Origin: JAMQKA01 sp033722415
GTDB taxonomy: Bacteria; Bacteroidota; Rhodothermia; Balneolales; Balneolaceae
Length of the DNA: 10,630 nt
NCBI GenBank assembly: GCA_033722415.1
Contig: JAWVZC010000129.1
Location: 1-10,630 of the forward strand
Direction: 5' to 3'
Shown in pieces: positions 1-7,945 of this stretch. A program made the position numbers and the translations under genes. The first letter of the stretch is position 1. Each line of letters begins with the position of its first letter. A model generated the notes under the pieces. The model was not told where the DNA came from and ran no database searches. It worked only from the letters and a program-made list of their open reading frames with translations.

Positions 1-479
1 ACCGCTTTTATCGTCATTGGGTACCCTTTTTGGTAGTGTTCATTTTTTCACCGATGAAAAAACGAACCCCATATGAATCGCCGGCTGGTGAAATTTTTGT
101 CGCGTTCCCTTCGTCTGCGCTAAAACCAGTTAACTCGATCCACCGGGAGGCGTGGATCTCAAACAGAAATGGTTTTGTAACGCTCCGGCTCCGGTCACTG
201 TACCAACAAACATTTCAACCGCCGGTATACAGCAGCTTATCATTCGTATATTGGTACATTCCTTATCCCGAGTTCACGTTATTAAGTGCCTCGCCAATCC
301 CGGAAGGAATAATAGGAAGGAAGCTCATCCTGATTCAAAAAATTATACTACATACCCTCTTTTTACCCGGTAAAAACCCTGGTCAATTTTGGCATATACA
401 TACCGGATATGTGGTAAAAAATCAATTCATTCAATGTTTGAATACCTTTTAAGAAAAATAAAAACAAGTATTTAAGGAT

Positions 480-485
480 TATAAT
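480..485 (+). promoter_or_regulatory. TATAAT hexamer, possible -10 box upstream of the PepSY-like gene
   Basis: A perfect TATAAT lies in AT-rich DNA 133 bases before the ATG at 619. The bases 17 upstream do not resemble TTGACA, and I see no clear Bacteroidota-type TTTG/TAnnTTTG pair. It is therefore only a weak candidate. Confidence 0.2.
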
Positions 486-606
486 GTAGGGAGATTAACT
501 ACAGCTATTTCACTTTTTCACTTAGTGTCAAAATTTGTTTCAGCCGCTAATTTTTAAGCAGATGACCACCTTGCGTTTCTAATGACAATGACAATTGAAT
601 GAATCT

Positions 607-611
607 GAGGT
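607..611 (+). promoter_or_regulatory. Shine-Dalgarno GAGGT deciding the 619 start
   Basis: GAGGT lies 7 bases upstream of ATG 619 and inside the extra codons that a 595 start would require. It supports the shorter reading of the PepSY-like gene. Confidence 0.6.
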
Positions 612-618
612 AACTACA

Positions 619-1554
619 ATGAAAATACGACATAAGATCAGAAGAGGATACTCCTACCTGGTCGGGTCAGTTCTCCTCGCCATTTTTTTGGGTCTGCTAA
701 TCGGAACGGCCGAGGCCCAGAAAGAAAAAGTAGAAAAAAGCGAGCTGCCCGAGGAAGTGGTAACGGCGATTGAGAAGGATTACCTTCCCTGTAAGGATAG
801 AATTACCTGGTATACCACCGACAAATCCGGCAACATCGATTATTACATCGCAACTGCAAGGGGCGAAAATATGAATTGCGAATCGGTTTACAATAGCAGG
901 GGCGAACTAATCCAGGCCCGAACGGTGATGACCAATATCAAACTCCCTTCATTTGTTATGCAGTCTGTTAAAGATTCGTACCCGGGTTGGAATGTGAATG
1001 ATACACGGATGGTTTTTCGTGATTTTACCATGGATCGGAAACATTTTGAAGTCGTCATTGCACGGGACGATGATGAAAAAACGATCTATTTTGACGGGAT
1101 GGGCAAAGAGGTGTCTGCAGATGAAGTGAGGGACAGGCCCTTTACCGAAATCAAAAGAGGACAGGTTCCCGGTCAGGTAGTAAATTCTATTGAAGCCGAT
1201 TTCCTGCCGTGTAAAGATAAGATCCGTTGGTATTCTGAGGAATCGGCCCGGTCGGAACTCTATGTTATACGCTCGACCGGCCGAAACATGAATTGCGAGG
1301 CGGTATATGATAGTCGCGGTAACCTGCTGCACTCCAAAACGGTAATGACCAACGTAAAACTGCCCCCGGCTGTAATGTCTGTAATCACGCGAAATTATCC
1401 CGGATGGACCATCAGCGAAGACAAGATGGTGATGAGAGATTTCGACGAAGAGCAGCGATACTTTGAAGTATCCATCGTGAGGGATGGAGAAACAAGGAAG
1501 TTGTATTACGACGCCAACGGCAAGCTGGTCGACTCCAAAGAGGTAGTCGGCTGA
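619..1554 (+). CDS. Secreted PepSY-like protein with two tandem repeats (four half-modules)
   Basis: The predicted product is 311 residues. I chose ATG 619 over the in-frame ATG at 595 because GAGGT (607-611) sits 7 bases before it and the signal peptide then starts correctly: basic MKIRHKIRRG, a hydrophobic stretch at about 12-30, and an AEA/Q cleavage site after residue 33. The mature part is two copies of a ~120-residue unit (about 43-165 and 183-305). Each copy has an A half starting LPxxVV and containing LPCKD and MNCE, and a B half starting LPxxVM with YPGW and ending in a YFDGMGKE/YYDANGKL-type strand. This helix-then-strands pattern resembles PepSY-like/beta-lactamase-inhibitor-like periplasmic domains of Bacteroidota; that assignment is by pattern only. 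Cys58/Cys87 and Cys198/Cys226 fall at matching places and probably form disulfides. No lipobox is present. It is followed by a hairpin at 1582-1620 and appears monocistronic. The ligand or function is unknown. Confidence 0.85.
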   Translation: MKIRHKIRRGYSYLVGSVLLAIFLGLLIGTAEAQKEKVEKSELPEEVVTAIEKDYLPCKDRITWYTTDKSGNIDYYIATARGENMNCESVYNSRGELIQARTVMTNIKLPSFVMQSVKDSYPGWNVNDTRMVFRDFTMDRKHFEVVIARDDDEKTIYFDGMGKEVSADEVRDRPFTEIKRGQVPGQVVNSIEADFLPCKDKIRWYSEESARSELYVIRSTGRNMNCEAVYDSRGNLLHSKTVMTNVKLPPAVMSVITRNYPGWTISEDKMVMRDFDEEQRYFEVSIVRDGETRKLYYDANGKLVDSKEVVG

Positions 1555-1581
1555 TTAAGTGTAAGAGATGACCATTTCACA

Positions 1582-1620
1582 GATGCCCGGAATCTTTCCA
1601 GGTGTACAATTCCGGGCATC
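1582..1620. terminator. Perfect 12-bp stem-loop after the PepSY-like gene
   Basis: GATGCCCGGAAT (1582-1593) is exactly complementary to ATTCCGGGCATC (1609-1620), with a 15-base loop, 27 bases after the TGA stop. Neither strand has a run of T after the stem, so it is not a textbook intrinsic terminator. It may stop transcription weakly or protect the 3' end of the mRNA. Confidence 0.5.
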
Positions 1621-2102
1621 TTACCAGGGGCAGTATCCGGATTGGAAAGAAGGCGTCAGGTATACTTGTCCGGTATACGCTATTCACTATCACACCTGAA
1701 TCTTTTTGGGAGGAGGCCAGGCGATATGAAAATCGGGACCAAATTGTTTCACAAATGCTTGAATTATTAGCTTTTACAGCATCGATCCTGACAGTCTTCG
1801 GGAGAAATGACGTCAAAATTGGTATGGTCCCCAAAAATAGAGCCAACGGCGTATTTACGAGCATTGCGGTGATGCCTTCACACCGCGGAGTCGCGAAATC
1901 TAATCCATCCTTCAATCGCATATATCAAAATGTCATCTAATGCATAATACGTAGTGACATATCGTACGGTTATGCAGACCGTGGCATTACACGAATGCAA
2001 GACTATTTTTATTAGCGATGCGGGCCAGCAACCCATGGTTCCCTCACGATACGGACTCCCCTCGCCAGCTGTTGATACCTGAATTCTGATCCAGATCTGA
2101 GT
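1621..2102. other. Intergenic region, no gene supported
   Basis: Two overlapping open frames on opposite strands (about 1577-1921 minus and 1602-1940 plus) exist, but neither has a ribosome site or a recognisable motif. Two copies of GGTATAC occur 13 bases apart (1659-1665 and 1672-1678); GTATAC is self-complementary and GGTATAC recurs elsewhere in the window, so I draw nothing from it. The region separates the convergent PepSY-like gene (plus) and outer-membrane gene (minus). Confidence 0.5.
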
Positions 2103-2106
2103 TCAG
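2079..2106 (-). other. Short stem-loop at the 3' end of the outer-membrane protein gene
   Basis: CTGAATTC (2079-2086) pairs with GAGTTCAG (2099-2106), 8 pairs with one G-T wobble and a 12-base loop. It includes the TGA stop of the minus-strand gene in its stem. No T-run follows on the minus strand, so it is a weak terminator at best. Confidence 0.25.
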
Positions 2107-3227
2107 AACGCTTCCCCGAACTGGAAATAGAAGCCGCTGGTTTCGCGGCCCAGACCGAAATCAATGCGGATGTTCGTGGGGTCCTGCTTGTTGATATTGA
2201 ACCGGAGCCCCGCCCCGGCAGACCACTTGTATTTTTCAAGTGAAAGATCTTCGAATCGGTTCCATACGTCCCCTGACCCGGCAAATAGCGTAAAACCCAG
2301 CCGACCCTTGATGTTCTGTCGCAACTCAGCCTGGAGCTGGGCCGAATTTTGGTCGCGGAATCGTCCAAGGTAATATCCCCGGTTGATGCGGTCACCGCCG
2401 AGGGTGGCCATGTCATTGAACGGGGGATTGCCGCTGTTGAGTTGAACCAGGCTCTGCAATGCAAGTACCGATCGTCCGTCGCCGCTGATATTGATGTATT
2501 TACGGGCATCAAAACGGTAGCTGGTGTATGTCACACTGCTCCCCAGCCAGCCAGGATAACCGATAAATGAGAGCTCCACAAAGTAATGATTGGTCGGGGT
2601 CATATTGCTGTTGCGCCGGTCCCAGCGGGTAATCCACCCGACACCGGCCGCCGTACTGCCTTCGGCACCGGTAACATCTGGGGTGGGAATGGCGGTGCCG
2701 TCACCCTCCTCGAAAGTCACATTGAACAGGCGGGACCAGCGCAGATAGGGTCCGGTGAATAGGCCGGTTCCAAGATTGCGAAGAACCCGTTGTTCCAGGT
2801 TGACCTGTTGGTAAAGTACCGAAATTTCATCGTCGTTTTCGGTAAATGGACCTACTCCCCAGTAACTCTCCGGGAAGTAGTAATAGTAATAGTTGCCGTT
2901 CAGGATCCATGACTCTTCTCGCAGGATAATGTCGGGTACGACACTGGTCAGCAGCTGTTTTTTCGTGGTATACAGGGCGGAAACAAGGATACTTGAGGAA
3001 CGGGTGGCCGGACCGGCTCCCGTTGGTTTGAACTGGGGTACCGCCAGCGCTCCGAACATGAATCCGGTTTCGGGGCTCGATCCGAGAGCGGGCAGGAACA
3101 GGATCCTGTTCCGGTATTCGGTATTCGTTGAGTCGGTATCGGTTCGGGGTTGGGCCGAAAGATATTCCGCTGCAGGGCCGATCGCCAGTAGCAGCATAAT
3201 CGTTATACGGATCAGCTTAAGTGTCAT
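2103..3227 (-). CDS. Outer-membrane beta-barrel protein, BamA/TamA (Omp85) type without POTRA domains
   Basis: The product is 374 residues. An N-terminal signal peptide (about 1-25, hydrophobic ITIMLLLAIG, probable cleavage after LSA) is followed directly by beta-barrel sequence with no room for POTRA domains. Barrel hallmarks seen: alternating aromatic strands throughout, DRRNSNMTP at about 203-211 (the D-x-R...P turn common in surface-antigen barrels), LGGDRINRGYYLG at about 276-288 matching the Omp85 RGY/F loop-6 motif, and a C-terminal strand ending FYFQFGEAF with a terminal Phe as in beta-signals. It therefore resembles the barrel half of the bacterial surface antigen (D15) family, which is common as an orphan in Bacteroidota. 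Its ATG overlaps the stop of the upstream hydrolase gene in an ATGA, indicating coupled translation. A run of five Tyr (113-117) is an oddity. The substrate is unknown; an assembly or secretion role is inference only. Confidence 0.85.
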   Translation of the reverse strand: MTLKLIRITIMLLLAIGPAAEYLSAQPRTDTDSTNTEYRNRILFLPALGSSPETGFMFGALAVPQFKPTGAGPATRSSSILVSALYTTKKQLLTSVVPDIILREESWILNGNYYYYYFPESYWGVGPFTENDDEISVLYQQVNLEQRVLRNLGTGLFTGPYLRWSRLFNVTFEEGDGTAIPTPDVTGAEGSTAAGVGWITRWDRRNSNMTPTNHYFVELSFIGYPGWLGSSVTYTSYRFDARKYINISGDGRSVLALQSLVQLNSGNPPFNDMATLGGDRINRGYYLGRFRDQNSAQLQAELRQNIKGRLGFTLFAGSGDVWNRFEDLSLEKYKWSAGAGLRFNINKQDPTNIRIDFGLGRETSGFYFQFGEAF

Positions 3228-4258
3228 AATGCGGTGGATGAACGATTGTTTTTAATGTCTGCCAACGTTTGAACAAACTTCTTCGGTTCGGCTATGAACG
3301 GGGTATGCGCCGAGTGATCAAAAGGTATCAGCTGCTTGCCGAGTGGGGCTTCCAGCTGGGCGTAATATTCACGAACCAGCTGGTGGGGAGTGTTGTAATC
3401 GTTGCGGCCGGTCATGAAAAACAGAGGCACTTTCACGGTCGGGATTTCCGAAAACAGGTCGATGTCGTTGGTTTCTTCCCACATGGGACCGCTGCCGCGA
3501 TTGGCGCCTTTAAACCAGCGTATATAGTCGGTAAGAGTATACTCTTCGGCCTGCAGTGACTTCCAAAGCAGTTCGGGGAACCCGGCATCCATACCACCTC
3601 CAAACGCATCGATCATCTTGGCAAACTGCACGTAGCGGTCGTGATTCCGGTAAGGGGGAGGACCCAGGTTTCTGAACTCCTCTTTCTGTTGTCGGGTACC
3701 GTTTGTTTCCACCTGCTTTTTTAGCCAGTTGTATGACAATGCAGCGGCTCTGTCGGTATGGACTACCTGCGATACCGAAATAAAGGCGTGGTAGTCTTCC
3801 GGGTACCGTTCGACGGTATACATGCCCAGCAAGGTACCCCAGGAATGCCCGAGAAGGTAGATCTTATCCCGGTTGAATTGTTTCAGCAGGTACCGGGTCA
3901 CTTCATGAGTATCCCGGATAAACCGGTCCAGCGTCATGGTTACTTCCTTAAAATTCCGGGGATTGGATTTCCCGGCTCCGCGCTGGTCCCAGTGAACGAC
4001 AACAAATTCCTGCTCAAGTTCGCGGGTATAGGCGTGATGGATCGGCATCTGAGCGGACCCGGGACCTCCGTGGAGCCAAAGCAGGAGGGGATTCGTGCGG
4101 TCGGTTCCCCTGATTAACAGCCATTGCTCCATACCGCCCACCGTAACCGGCCTGAGCTCGGCCACGGCATTTGGTGTGTTGATCTGTTCAGTTTCGGCTG
4201 TACAGCCGATTACCAGCAGAATAAAAGCGGCAACAGTTATCTGTTTTTTCATACGCAT
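3224..4258 (-). CDS. Lipoprotein alpha/beta hydrolase, proline iminopeptidase-like (S33 family)
   Basis: The product is 344 residues. A lipoprotein signal ends in the lipobox LVIGC, with Cys19 as the lipid-anchored residue. The hydrolase fold is clear: oxyanion-hole motif HGGPG (63-67), WDQRGAG (90-96), nucleophile elbow GHSWG with Ser139 (137-141), a candidate acid Asp287 in MTGRNDYNTP, and candidate His318 in SAHTPF. HGGPG plus WDQRGAG is the signature of the proline iminopeptidase/S33 group, but many members hydrolyse other esters or amides, so the substrate is not assigned. The anchor places it in the periplasm or at the outer membrane. The start is ATG 4258 (GGAA about 8 bases upstream); ATG 4252, two codons on, is a possible alternative. 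The 3' end overlaps the outer-membrane barrel gene by 4 bases. It lies 176 bases after the broken adaptor gene and is itself intact. Confidence 0.88.
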   Translation of the reverse strand: MRMKKQITVAAFILLVIGCTAETEQINTPNAVAELRPVTVGGMEQWLLIRGTDRTNPLLLWLHGGPGSAQMPIHHAYTRELEQEFVVVHWDQRGAGKSNPRNFKEVTMTLDRFIRDTHEVTRYLLKQFNRDKIYLLGHSWGTLLGMYTVERYPEDYHAFISVSQVVHTDRAAALSYNWLKKQVETNGTRQQKEEFRNLGPPPYRNHDRYVQFAKMIDAFGGGMDAGFPELLWKSLQAEEYTLTDYIRWFKGANRGSGPMWEETNDIDLFSEIPTVKVPLFFMTGRNDYNTPHQLVREYYAQLEAPLGKQLIPFDHSAHTPFIAEPKKFVQTLADIKNNRSSTAL

Positions 4259-4316
4259 TTTGAACAGTTCCGTCAGTTAGAAAGGTAGCAAGACTGGTAA
4301 AATTCTGCCACACCGG

Positions 4317-4322
4317 ATTATA
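4317..4322 (-). promoter_or_regulatory. TATAAT hexamer, possible promoter of the hydrolase/barrel pair
   Basis: On the minus strand TATAAT occurs 58 bases before the hydrolase ATG, inside the 176-base gap after the adaptor pseudogene. The -35 region is poor. If functional it would let the hydrolase and barrel genes be expressed independently of the dead ABC operon. Confidence 0.25.
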
Positions 4323-4434
4323 TGCCGAGGCAACCGGCACCCGCCGTTTTCCCGGTCTGTTACTTGAAATTGAGTATATGGGAGACCATAAATTGCAGGA
4401 TCAGTGTGCGGTGAATGTTGGGGGGGTAATCGGG

Positions 4435-5591
4435 CTATTCCCTGGCGACAATGGTTACGCCGTCTTCAATTCGTTCATCCGGATGCGTCAATACCCGCTC
4501 TCCCGCTTGCACGCCATCGAGAATCTGGGTGTACAGCCCGCTTTGATGGCCAATTGCTACCTGCCGCAACCTGGCGTTACCGGTCTCCTCGACAAATAGT
4601 GCCCACTGGTCACTGGTTCTGAACAGGGAGGACGAGGGGACCTGCAGCACCTGTTCGCCCTGCCAGATGAGGATTTCAGCCACCACCCGGAACCCGTCAC
4701 CCAGGGCTTGCCAGTGGGGGTGCGGGGAAAGTATGTCAACAATGACAGGCACCCGCTGCTCCTCCACACCAAGGGCCGAGATACGGGTATAGCCGGAGGG
4801 TTCCAAAACGCGCACGAACCCGTCCAGCTCCCGGTCGCTGCCCTACCGTTTAATGCGAACATTCGTGGCACGCTCCACAAGAACGGCATCGGTCGAAAGC
4901 AGGTCCACCTGGATCTCCAGGGCATAGAGATCGCCGATCTCCACCATGGGAGTGCCCGCCTGAACCGTTCCCTCGCTTTTGTGGAGAATTTTCAGTAGTC
5001 GTCCCGGTTGCCGGAAAACTGGAAGGTTCGCACCGCCGATTCAGCCGCCTTGACTTCATATTCGGCTACGTTAACCGCAAATTCCGCAGAATTGCGCTGG
5101 CTATTAGTTCGCTTTGCCGCCAACCGCACCTGATCAAGTCCCTGCTCACTGCCGACTCCCTGTTTGTAGAGATCTTCTATGCGCTGAAGTTCCTTATTGG
5201 CCTGCCTGTATTCTTCTGTCGCCAGCGCCAGCTGTTCCTCTGCCTGTCGGAGGCGGGCATTGGCCGCATCAAGCTGGGCTTCGGCCACTTCGCGCTGGCG
5301 AGCACTGATAAGGTCGGGTACGGGTTGAATGGTAAACAGGACCTGACCGCTGGCCACGGTATCCCCGACCTCGTGCTGTATGCGCAGGGCGTAGCCGGCA
5401 ACCGGTGCAGAAATGGTATAGCGGTCCATGACCCGTGTTTTGCCCTCTTCCTCAATGGTTACTTCCAGCGGGGCAATCCGGGCCTCCTCCAGGGAAACGG
5501 TAATGGGCGATGGCCAGAATCCCCGTACAAGCAACAGGACCAATATGAATGCTGATACTGCCAGGTATACGTGTTTTCGTGTGAATGTCAT
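4435..5591 (-). pseudogene. Broken HlyD-type membrane fusion (periplasmic adaptor) protein of an ABC exporter
   Basis: About 385 codons, close to the usual adaptor length, but in two frames with one nonsense codon. The N-terminal part (5591 to about 5000) reads a membrane anchor (about residues 8-25), a first lipoyl-like half with TISAPVAG and GDTVASGQVL (about 58-86), then a long heptad-rich coiled coil (about 97-190). It hits a frameshift stop at 4992-4994. In another minus frame the second lipoyl half continues as GRLLKILHKSEGTVQAG, then PMVEIGDL. That frame holds an in-frame TAG at 4845-4843 between VRIKR and GSDRELDG, where relatives usually carry Trp. After it the beta-barrel/C-terminal part ends VTIVARE plus TAG. 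The start lies 4 bases after the permease stop. In an intact exporter it would link the inner-membrane permease to an outer-membrane channel. The two lesions should prevent a functional product. Confidence 0.85.
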
Positions 5592-5595
5592 GATT

Positions 5596-7943
5596 TCATT
5601 CTCTCGTTTTAAGTACCTCGATAAGGTCGAGACGATTCAATTTCCTGCGGATCACCAACCCGGAAACAAGTGCGGATACTACAACGACCAGGGCTCCCAA
5701 TGCATAGGTGGCCCGGATAATATGCATCGGAATCCGGTACATTTCGGTCTGCAGTGACCAAACGATGAAGTAGGTGAGCCCCCAGCCAAGCAAAAATCCG
5801 ATCGGGATCGCCATCAATACCAAAAGGGCCAGTTCCCCGAGAAGGATGTAGGAGATTTCGCCCCGGGTGAAACCGAGAACCCGCAGGCTGGCCAGTTCGC
5901 GGCTGCGTTCTGATAGTGAGATACGGGCATTATTGTACACCACGCTGAATGCCGTAGCTCCCGCAAACAGAGAGATAAAAAGCGCCATGATCAGCCAGGT
6001 TTGAGCGGTGGACTCATAAAAACGTTCAATAATCTTCTGTTTTGATATGATCTCTCCCACCCGGGGACTCTCCCGGAGCGTTTCAGTAAGGGCATCCAGT
6101 TCATTCCGGTTTACCATCAGGTAGGTGCCGCTTATTACACGTTTTCCGGGCAGCAGCCGGCTTAACTGTTCGATGTTCATATACCCGCTCAGACCGAAAT
6201 ATTCGTTGATAAACCGGGTAACCGGGATAGCAGCAGACCGCCCGCTGCCCTCAAGAAACTCGACCTCTACCGTATCGCCGGGTTCTACCTTCAAAATATC
6301 CGCCAGTTTACGGGTCATCAGCAGCCCGTTTTCGGGCACCGGCACCGGCTCCTCCTCCGTATTCAGCAGTATGCAAAGCGTCATATTCTACTGCAGGCCC
6401 TGTAATGAACTCAGCCGGGAGCGATGGGCTGTCCGAAAACGGACCGGTACCGTGCGGTGGTACTCTGCGTGATACACCCCGGGCAACCGTTTTATCTCCA
6501 TAACGGCATGGTCTGAAACGGATTCAACAAAGGAGACACCGAGATCGAAGGGCTGAGCCCGCCGGAACTGAATCTCAACCAGGTATTTGACCGAATCGTT
6601 GCTCATTCTGCCCAAAATAACCAGCGATGTTGCAAACGCTATGCCGATAACCGCAAAGGTGCTCTTTACCCGCTGCCTGCCGAGCTGGCGGAGGATGATC
6701 TTTGTAGGTTGATCGAATGCCCCGGAGACACCCCGTTTTTCCGGAAGGCTCTTGTGATATACCTTCGGTTGCTCGGGACGCATCGCCTCGGCCGGCGGAA
6801 GCAGGACTGCCCGACGTACCGAATAAAACACACCACTGTAGGCAACTGCCGAACTGATGAGTGTTGCAGCCAGAATATCCAGCGGATTCATTACAAATTG
6901 CAGCCAGGGAAACCGGTAGTAACTGGCATAGAGACCGGAGAGTCGCTCCCCGAGGTAGTAACCGAGCCCGATTCTTCCTGCCAATCCGATACATACGATA
7001 AGGGTGACCAGCAACACATAGTGGATTCCGATTTCCGTATTGGTGTATCCGAAGGCCTTGAGGATGCCGATCTGTCCCCGCTGGGTTTGTATCAGCCGGC
7101 TTATGACCACATTCAGCAGGAAAGCGGCCCCGGCAATGAAAATGGTCGGGATGATGGTGGCCGTTTGCTCCAGCTGGTTGAACTCTTCGGTAATGAAAAA
7201 GTGGGAGTTTTGGTCTTCCCTGGCGATAGCCCCCAGTCCGCCGTACGGTTCCAGGATCTGATTGAGTTCCAGGAGCGCATCTCGTTCATCGGCTTCCCTG
7301 GTCAGGGAGAGTACCACGTTATTGAAGGCCCCGTCCATATCGTAAGCAGCCTCGAGCGGCGCCCGGCGCATCCACAGGATACCGAATCGCTTCAGGTCGG
7401 GCGACAGCGACCCCGGCTGTCCCTGGTAGATAAACTCCGGTGATAGCCCGATACCCACGATGGCCAGCTATTTCTTCTTGCCGTTGACAATGGCCTGCAG
7501 GCGATCTCCCGTGGAAATACCGTGCTCCTCGGCGAAACCGTCTCCCAGCACAACCTCGTTTTCAACATAAGACAGCGGTAGCCATCCCTCACGAAGGTAC
7601 AATCGGTTCAGCAGGGGCTCGCGCTCATTCGGCAGCGAAATAATCAGCCCGGTAACCGTTTCCTCAAAACCGGGAACTTCCAGGTTCAATCCCGATTGAA
7701 TGCGTGTTTCCACGAGATTGACCCCCGGTATGGCCCGGATTTGGGAGCGCGTTTCAGGGAGGCGAAGAGATCAGCAAATAAATATTCCTGGTAGTATGAT
7801 TGCTGAGTTTCGCGCAGCGAATCGAGCGTACTCAGGAATGTAATATAGGTGGCGGCGCCGCAGGAGATCATCAGGGCGATAACAAACACCATGCCCCACA
7901 TGTGCCTGATATCTCTGAACAATTTTCGGTCAAGCGCCTTCAT
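5596..7943 (-). pseudogene. Broken FtsX/MacB-type ABC transporter permease
   Basis: About 782 codons in total, the size expected of a permease with two FtsX domains. The probable start is ATG 7943 (GGAG 8 bases before it, 2 bases after the ATPase stop), giving MKALDRKLFRDIRHMWG and a first membrane segment. A frameshift follows near 7740, joining ADLFASLKRAP to IRAIPGVNLVETRI in another frame. From there one frame runs to the TGA at 5598-5596, interrupted by TAG at 7470-7468 (after VNGKKK, before LAIVGIGLSPEF) and TAG at 6390-6388 (after SLQGLQ, before NMTLC). First FtsX domain: IIPTIFIAGAAFLLNVVISR, LKAFGYT and further membrane segments, ending PPAEAMRPE. Second: LIMALFISLFAGATAFSVVY, LASLRVLGFTRGE and the final LIEVLKTRE. 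Apart from these breaks the conserved blocks are well kept, suggesting recent loss. Confidence 0.88.
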
Positions 7944-7945
7944 AG

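Larger units (their letters stand above)
1..618. other. AT-rich region without a supported gene
   Basis: No reading frame here has convincing protein character. The longest plus-strand frame (30-452) has no Shine-Dalgarno sequence, no recognisable domain and an overlapping competing frame. The last ~180 bases before the PepSY-like gene are very AT-rich and probably hold its promoter; a TATAAT hexamer lies at 480-485 but without a good -35 partner. At the extreme left a minus-strand ATG (17-15) is preceded by AAGGG about six bases away, so a gene could run leftward out of the window, but only five codons are visible and I do not call it. Confidence 0.5.

Noticed and set aside
1..17. Minus-strand ATG with AAGGG upstream at the left edge
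   Set aside because: Only five codons are visible; cannot be supported as a gene.
30..452. 140-codon plus-strand open frame
   Set aside because: No ribosome site, no recognisable domain, erratic composition, and a second overlapping frame; looks like chance in AT-rich DNA.
1577..1940. Overlapping open frames on both strands after the PepSY-like gene
   Set aside because: They include the hairpin at 1582-1620, lack start signals and show no family resemblance on either strand.
2012..2512. 166-codon minus-strand frame
   Set aside because: Out-of-frame shadow of the outer-membrane barrel gene, with Ser/Arg-rich low-information sequence.
6709..7443. 244-codon plus-strand open frame
   Set aside because: Antisense to the permease, whose conserved FtsX motifs occupy the same DNA; no domain of its own.
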